The position numbers and the translations under genes were made by a program. This document shows positions 43,401 through 52,400 of a stretch of DNA of 64,000 nucleotides, piece after piece. Source of the DNA: Tanypteryx hageni (taxonomy: Eukaryota; Arthropoda; Insecta; Odonata; Petaluridae); contig CM054113.1 in the NCBI GenBank assembly GCA_028673005.1, positions 39,312,117 to 39,376,116 of the forward strand, read 5' to 3'. Under the pieces are notes generated by a model. The model had not been told where the DNA came from and did not search any database. It saw only the letters and a program-made list of their open reading frames with translations. Positions within the stretch are counted from its first letter, which is position 1; each line of letters begins with the position of its first letter.

Positions 43401-46400
43401 GAAGAGGGGTGTTCGGTTGTGTGGAGCCGGGGTGTAACCGCTAGACGGATTTTCGAATAAAGACCCGTCACTGGACCCAGTGCCTTTTTTTATTTCTCGG
43501 GCGGATTGTTACAAAGTATGCGTCTTCGTAAGTGCTACACTGAAAACTTATTTTCATTTTATCAAGACGCATAGCGCCGAAGACCCTGGAGCGGGTGGAG
43601 GACGGGGTTGACGCGCAATGCCCCTAATAGTTTAATACATTTACTATAACATGTAAAAAGCGACTTTTATTTGAATCACTTGCCGGGCGGATATTCTACC
43701 ACTGAACTATCGTAGCTAATTAACTGCAGGGGTAGAATATCTGCCCGACAAGTACAAGACCCGGGTTCTACTCTCGGTAATAGCAAAATTTGTTCTCGTG
43801 CCAGAAATATTACCAACAACATGGTTGCCAAGGCAGCAAACGGTTAAAAGGAATTTTTTTCCAAAATATGTGATTTAAACAATGAATCGAGCTATTTCGA
43901 ATTGATGACCAATTTCGAGGACAAGAATAAGAAACCTTAGCCATTCGCCTACAGTCCCTGTCCGAAGATCGACGGTAAATTCCATCTAATTTTAATTTGC
44001 AAAAGAATGACAGTTTGTTCTTCGAAAATTATCTTTTTACGTGCTATCTTACGGAAAACAAAATTATATCTTGGAGTCGAACCCAGGTATTCATTCGCTG
44101 CTTTTTTCCTGCCAAATTTAAATATTCTACCTTCTCGGGATGTTTATTAAAAACACGTTAACATAATAAACAGCTGCTTCTTACATATATAAGGTATAGG
44201 ATACAATTAGTTGGTGCTGGTATTCTGTAAGCATTTCATCTCACTTTGAAAAACAGATTGATTTTTAAGACAGATATTTCATTATTAGAAATATTTTTTA
44301 AATTCAACTGTTTGCACCGATTTTTGTTCTTTCTGTATGGGATAATATTGGAGTAAAAGCAATCCCTAAAATTTGCAATTTTAAGAATATTATACATTTT
44401 CCACTGTTTGGCACTAATGCCAAACATTTCTGCAAATTTTTAATTTTGTAGCACATATAGAAGTGCAATAATATTTATCTAATTGGTTAAATTTTATAAC
44501 GTTTTAACGGCCGCTATAACAACTTCATGTTTGTTTGAGCCTTTGCACAAGCTCTAAGTGAAAACTTGCAGCTCCTTAGCTCATCCCCAAGTACATAAAC
44601 ACAAATTTGCTTAAACATTAAGAATTTTTAATAGCCAAATCAATTAATATATCTGAACTTCTATAATCCATATTCGGTTATTTTACGAATTCTCCATTTA
44701 CAAAAAATCTGTTTCGTAGCGCATCCAGAAATACATAAACATTAAATGCTCACAAATCGAGAAAAATGTGCAGATATTTAAAATCACACCAAGGATGAAA
44801 AAGGATGATTGATTAAAAAAAACATTATACATAGGATGACAGAGGAATCTTTCTCGAGTTTGACAGAAGGATTTTTTCCTACCCAACTTGGTGACTATTT
44901 TCCGAGCAACTTTTTTACGCGAATAAATATGTACTCGTATGGCATTGTTTAATTTGTTTACTAAAGTTTTATTGTGACAATTTGCTCGCTTCATCTCAAT
45001 ACTATTAGTTCATAATTAATTATTACAAATAAATCATCATTAAAATAGCGCCAATAAATTAAAACTGAATTGCTTTGCAATAACAGAAAGTAATGTCGTT
45101 TCCATTCTTCTCCAATATGGAGGCAATTACTTACAATTTTTATTTTTACTTAGTTAAAAAAAAATATCTTTTTGTAGAGCACCTGCAAAATTTTTATCAC
45201 ATACAGATACACACACATCATAGAGAAAATAGCAAAAACATTCCGGGTACCTAAAAACGTATACTTCGGTTGATATCTCGAATGTGACTGTTCATGAAAA
45301 GATACTTTCCTATGCATGGAGGAAGAAAATGAACGTGTGGGGTATTTTGTTCTTTTCACAAGTGTCTGGTTAAGAGGGAAATATATGGTTGGTGGCTCTT
45401 AAGGGTGAGCATTGGGGTGGGGGGAACCTTCCAATGCAAGAGATTTATTGCTGGAGGAGTGCTAGGGTTATATAGGTCTAAGAAATTGATGCCATGTGTC
45501 CTGGTAAAGAAAGCCACTCTCTCATGGCAACAAACCTCCAGCTACCAAATGTTCAATTAAATTCCTTTTCAAAATTCGCACACCTAAGACACTCTTCCTT
45601 TCCCCCCTTGTTGTGACAATGACCTTAGGCAAAATTGTGACTTTTTTCCTTGCTGGAATTTGGACATTTTATGTGAATATTCATATAACCTTATTCTGCT
45701 TGCACAGAAATATGTATTTCACAAAGATTAAAAAAAACATTAATTTTAATCTCTCTATCTGACTTCATTAAAACAATGGGTCGAGTGAATAAAAAGTAAG
45801 CAAATAGTTATGCTTAAGATTTCCATCACTTTTGAAGTAAATGCTTGATTTGGGATGAATAAAAAATAGCATTTGCTTTTGCTAGAAATAATAAGCATTT
45901 GCTTATTTTTAGGATTTTTCTTAAGCATTTGCTTAAAATTGTGCGAATAAAACCGAGCTTTTGCTTATTTTTTTAAGCATATGCTTCAACTTTTTTAAGT
46001 GAGGTAAAGGGTTTGCTAAGATATTTCTAAGTACTCTATTTTCATGATAATTGATCCTAAATATAAATATGGCAGTTTATGGTGGCACGCAAGGTTAAAA
46101 AATACGAGAAAAGTTTCAACAACCAACGGTTATAAAAATTTATATCGTTTCTCCGAAGAAAATGTTAAGTATATTTCAAATCTGTTACTCTGATAATATC
46201 AAGAGATAAGTGGCGGAGCACTGTCTTCCAAACAGAAGATAGAAATATTTTTAAGGTACTTAAGTGATCCCAGATTTCAAATAGGAGTCGAGGAAGATCA
46301 CCACGTACAATGCACAACTGTATGTAAGACAGTAAAATTTGTGGCCTTCAAAATCACTATAAAAGCTAATGACTGGATAAAATTACTATAACTAATTGAA

Positions 46401-49400
46401 TAAAAATGCACCCATGATTTGGGATATTATCGAATTCAGTTATAAAAGAAATAGTTAAAAAAATTTAACTAACATTTTTAAAAATATTACCCAATATATT
46501 TATGTTTTTAGTTTGAAATTCCACTATGTAAAACTTAAATGTAAATAAAAACAAGAGAGGGAAGAGTTGCAAAGAGATTTATTCCGTAAAATTTACGCAT
46601 TTGCTTAAAACTGAGTAGCAAATGCTTATAAGCAAAAGCAAACTTTTAATCACTCAGTATGAAGCAAATGCTTTTAGCATTTGCTTATGCTTTAAGGATT
46701 TGCTTAATTTTTATTCACTCGACCCAATATCAACGAAAAAATAAGTATTTGTTTATTTTCGTTATTGTCGTGTTATTCATCGCAACCAAGGTATTGTTTA
46801 AACCTCAAAACAGCGTCGAAATTAGGTAAATATGTTGATAATTTGTTTACAGTAATTTGTTTATTTCCGTTACCGTCGCATTATTCATCGCAACCAAGGT
46901 ATTGTTTAAACCTTAAAACAACGCCGAAATTAGGTGAATATATCGATAATTTGTGTATTGTAATTTGTTTTTTTCGTATTATTCATCGCACCCAAGTTTT
47001 TGTTTAAACTTCGAAACAGCGTCGAACCGTATTATCAATATTGTGACTTTTCCTTTTTTCTGTGACTTTTTCCGACCACCCTCAGACTAGGCTTATTCTG
47101 AAGGAAAGAGAAAAGAAGCGAGGACTGATTTAAACACTCATTATGCAACACAGAAAGAAAAGTGTGGATATGATACTCCAATGATTTATTCACTCGGTAT
47201 TCAACAAAATTGTGACCGATTACGTTACCAAGAGCGAAGCGAAATATAATAACATCTCACTATAGAATTTTCGAACTCGTCTGATGGCTGAAAATTTCAA
47301 TAATAAGCACTCAAACAAAAAATTGAAATAAATACATATCACAGGTATCTGAAAGTCAAAACTAGGTTATAAATGTTTTTATATTTACGTGCTTATTCTT
47401 GAATTATAACAACACTAATATACAAAAGTCTACATAGCTTTTAATTTACCCGAATACGAAATTGTCAAATTATTGATAAAATAAAATTTAATATTATCCT
47501 TCTACACAAATACGATAACACGCTTTACTCCATAACAAAATAGCTCACTGCAGCAAAGAACGAGCCATAAAATATAGGGCACATCTGTTACACGAATTTT
47601 GTGAGCTATTTCAGGGCATGTTTTTCTTATCGCATAAGTCGGGGTTTTCCTCATATTTTATAGGTTCGGAGTGTAATAAAAGGTTACCCTCAAGGTCCCC
47701 GACCGCCACCTTTAAGTGTGGCGTCTCTATTTCTCTGGGAGATTTCTGGGACAGATAAAACGTGCGGCAAAATTTTCCCGCATGCCGTGCTAAAATATTT
47801 TCGTCCAGAGATTGCTTTGCCGCCGCAATGTCCTTTGTCCCACAGCTGTGTCCGGGAAGGTTCATTTTTCTTAAACACGGCTGGAAGTAAAATTCCTCTC
47901 AAAATTCACTTTATCTTAGGAGCCGTTGCCATCATACCAAGAATCCTCTATATTTAGCGAGTAATTCTCGATAGTATTTGGCAAAGACTACTACCCCTAC
48001 GGAAACAAGCTCAATTGTTCACCAAAGAATTATGGTTGAAAAAATTCAAGAGTAGCAATTAAAAACAAAAGGATTGAAAAAAGTACTGATGTCAGGTACC
48101 TTAGCGCTTTTTGTAAATAACTTGTTTTCATTTTGTCCGTCCGTCCGTGCGCAAAATTTTGAAATAACAAGGTGGGAAAATAAGATTATCAAGATAGTTT
48201 CGGCTGGTGACAGACAGACAGACCCTATTGACTTTTGAATTCGTCCGTCTGTCCGTTTGCTTTTAGGAGTAGTTTAAAAAAACCCTTATGAATTATCTAT
48301 GCGGGTCCATTGCTCTGGTAATTTCGTGTTTACGTTGCTACAACAATAAAGACGAAGCGTAAATACGTTCAATTTACTTTTTAATAGGGATACAAATCAT
48401 AATGCAACTGCTAAGCTGTGGTAAGGTATGTTGTAAATAAGTTTTGATTGATTTTGGGTTTTACGTTTTGGAGGGAGAGGAGGCCGAAGTTTCCGAAAAT
48501 TTACACGCTTTCGGAATCTGTTTGTGCAGTTCTTTATTAACTTTCTCAGCGCTTATTATTGAGCTCAATTGTAATTTACATAACATGGTGCTCATAATAT
48601 TTACAAAACAACGTAGGTGCGTATAACAAATTCTCAATTACGTTTACTTATCTCCCGTTCGAAAAAAATTTCAAAACAATTTTAAAAATAAATATTTGTC
48701 AATTTTATTCCGACCATTTTAGGAACACGCATCAAATGATAACATTACCGTGGAATACAATTAAACTGAAGCGATGTCAAATTACTTCTGACTGTAAAAA
48801 GTATGCTTCGTTGTGAATGACCGCATGCAAGACATATAAACACATTTATGCTTCTTAGAAAACAATGCAATGATACCCCCTGCCATACACTGGATCCAGG
48901 ACAAAATGTCCCCGAACATAATGTCCCGGACAAAATGTCCCCACACATCGGAATAAATATTAATTATTCTCTCTCAGATGTTGATATACTGTTAAAATTC
49001 AGTCAGATGATTAATTATAATGCCTTGAACAGTTTTCTGTATTTAATTTGTTCTGAAAAAGTAAATTAGTAACATTATCCTCCATATAGACGTTTCTACA
49101 TATAACGTGTTTTTAACAAACATCTTGACTAGAAAGAAATTTGGCAGGAATACTTCAATAATGCATTTATGTAAACAACAATAAAAAGATCTCCGAAAAG
49201 GACCCAAATTCAACTCCAGGACATAATTTCTGTTTCCCATAAAATAACACAAAAACCAATTGTTCGACATGCAGGCTTTCATTCTTTTGTAAATTAAAAT
49301 TAGTATTTAATTTAGTTATTTAGAAAAATTATGTTATGAAGTACTGCCAAACTTGAGATAATAGTATATATTTTCTACAACTTTCTGTTCAGGCTTGACA

Positions 49401-52400
49401 TTTTGTATTCTTCCAATGAAAGGATAAGTGGTGAAGGTCACTGATACTATGCGAAAGAAATGCTGCCAGGATATACAGGGCCTTGCAAAAGTGGAAGTAG
49501 CAATTAGAAGGGCAGGGTCCCTATCCCCTGCCTCTTTGACCATTTCTGAGAGCAAAACAATGCGAATATGCATTGTGAGGGTTAGGAGGTATATTTTTCT
49601 ATCACTCTGGTATTTCCAGCATTTACGTCCCTCTTTCACACATAGGTGCTAAAATGCCCAAAATACAAGGTTAAGCTTCAATCAACATCCCATTTTTAAT
49701 AACAGAAACAAACATTTGCATTCAATCTACTGATAAAAAACAATAGCTAATTAATTATTCTTTCTTGTAAAGTAAAAGATACTTTTACATAATTGCTTAA
49801 AAATTTCTCAGTGGCTGAAACAAACATATATCAGTGTCTTCCTTCAGTATAAATCAGCTTATACTTTAATTTTCTTGCAAAATATCAAACTGCCACGAAC
49901 TTTTCCACATAAAGAAATAGACTAATAAACTTCCCCATTACTCCTAAAGAAAAGATAATGCGAATAAAAAAAGTCAAAGTTCAGGAAATGCAATCTCCAA
50001 AAGTGATGATTCCATCTAATAACCAGGAATTCAAAACCCAGAACCCCCAAAAAGACATTTCCTCAACTTTCTACCTTGAAATATAAATGCTTCACGCTAA
50101 ATTGTTTCTTTAGTGGACAGCAATTGAAATTTTACTTGAGTAGCCGAGACCCACACAATTATTTCGCCGAGTACTTACAATTAATTTAAGAACTGATTAT
50201 ATAGAAATGAATTGATATAATTACTTCTATATAGTTAATAGCTTATATGACAAAAATTTTAATAGTTCTATATATCGCATGAAGTCTAAAAGTCTAAGGT
50301 AACTCTCAAAAGGTTAAGCTTTCACGTTAATTTTCAATCAATTATTGTTTTGCATACATGTTTTGAGTGTAAGCTAAGTGCAAATCCACTGAAAACACCA
50401 AGGATAACAATGCCAGTAATCTTAGTAACCTCCTTCTGAAATATGAAAAAAATCAGGAAAAATTCTACTACAAACTTCAAATTAGAGTGAATTTGAATTA
50501 GATATGTGAATAGGTGATTATAATAATAATCTACATTCTTTTCTGCATAAAATAGTGCAAATTCTGCAATGACATCTAAATTCTGAGACGTTTAAAAACT
50601 TTAAAGCCTAAAGGTCTACACATTTGATTCCAGCCGATTACATGTTACTCAAATGGAAAAATGAAACGTCTGGAATCAAACCAATGAAGATAAATTAAAG
50701 GTATTCAATCACCAGAATCCAGTAGCTAATAAATACATTTTCTTTCTTTTTGAAGGAATGCAAGATTTATTTAAGTTATTTGTTGTATCAACAAAATTAA
50801 ACAAACCCTAGAAACCTCTTTGTATAACCGATTGAAGTATTTTCACTTGGAAAATAAATGAGCGATTACAACATTTAAAATCTAATCAAATAACTAGATT
50901 GGGTTCATAAAATTGTATAACAACACAATTTTCATCCCCGCCATACTGATGGGCTAAAATTCTAGTAACACTATAAGATGCTTCAAGACCAAAATAGTAA
51001 AATTATACTCTAATCCATGAGCCATATCAAGGTTATTTTCGAGCATTCAATAAGAAACTTTCAATAAGAGCCCATTGTTAATATTTGCTACCAACTTCTA
51101 TTGATAACATGCTTTTATGGAGAAAATCCAAAACTGTCAATAATAATAAACTTCCCTTTTCATCTCCAAACAAGAGCAATAGCATAAATGTAAAACCCCT
51201 TCCAGTGTCAAAGGCATGGCACCTTTCCAGTAGACATGCTACAGTACAATGTTTAGCATTAGAAATTAGGTTTTACTGCACTACCATTTGATTTACAATC
51301 GCATATTTGTAAAAAAAAACAATGCTAATTATTTTTACTCACCATATATACAAGATTACTCCCATGCTCCAAATGTCCACCTTGTGTGTGTAGCCAGAAG
51401 AAGACTGCCCTGAAGAAATGGAACACTGAGCAGCAAGAACTTCAGGTGCGACATACAATGGGCTGCCACAAACGGTTTGCATGATAGCATTTTTAATCCC
51501 ACCACAAGTTGACAAACTACCAGAAAATGAACATCCATTCCCAAGCATCGAATTGTCAAAAGTCTTAGAGAGGCCAAAGTCGGTGATTTTTATAAGGGAA
51601 TTATGTACTGGGCCAGTCAGAAGTATATTCTGTGGCTGAAAAACAAATTGTGGATGTAATTCTGTTCATCACATCCATGTATTCACTTCACATGCGTAGA
51701 AACGAGTGGTTTGTAACACACTATTAGGAAAATATTCGATTTTAAACCTACCTTCAAATCACGGTGAGTGATTCCCTTCGAGTGAAGGTATTGGATAGCC
51801 AGTACTAACTGATAAAAAATTATTTTTGTTTCTTTTTCAGAAAGAAATGCTTTTTCCGTTATGTATTTCATAAGGTCTCCACCTTCAGCTAATGAAAGGA
51901 TAATGAAGCACTGATCTTGAGTATCCATAAAATCTTCAATTTCGATCACACACGGCTAAGTCGGAAGAAATGAACTTTATGTAAGTGAAACTGGATAAAT
52001 GATTCCGTTAACAAGCAAAAATTTACAGAAAATCAACTCACATGATAAAGAGCCTTCAAGATTCTTACTTCATTTCTGATTTTTTTAGGATCATTAATGC
52101 CGCCAGTGGAGTATCTACTCTTTTGAATTATCTTCATGGCAAACATCTTGCACGTATCCTAAAAGCAATTAGTAAAATTTTATAACTGCTTCAACAAAGG
52201 TGGACATTCGAACTGAGATATTTTTAGAGGTTAACCTTTTCAAAAATCAGCCGAACTTTGCCACATGACCCACTTCCAAGTTCTCTTGTTATAGTGTATT
52301 TACTTTTTATTTCTTGTGGATAATTCACGTCGTCATCTTTCAGTGTATCCGTATATACGAACACTATTTCAAGTAAATGATAAGCAATATAGGACACACA

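Noticed and set aside
43180..43437. 85-codon GC-rich open frame
   Set aside because: It lies mostly inside the solo LTR and has no domain.
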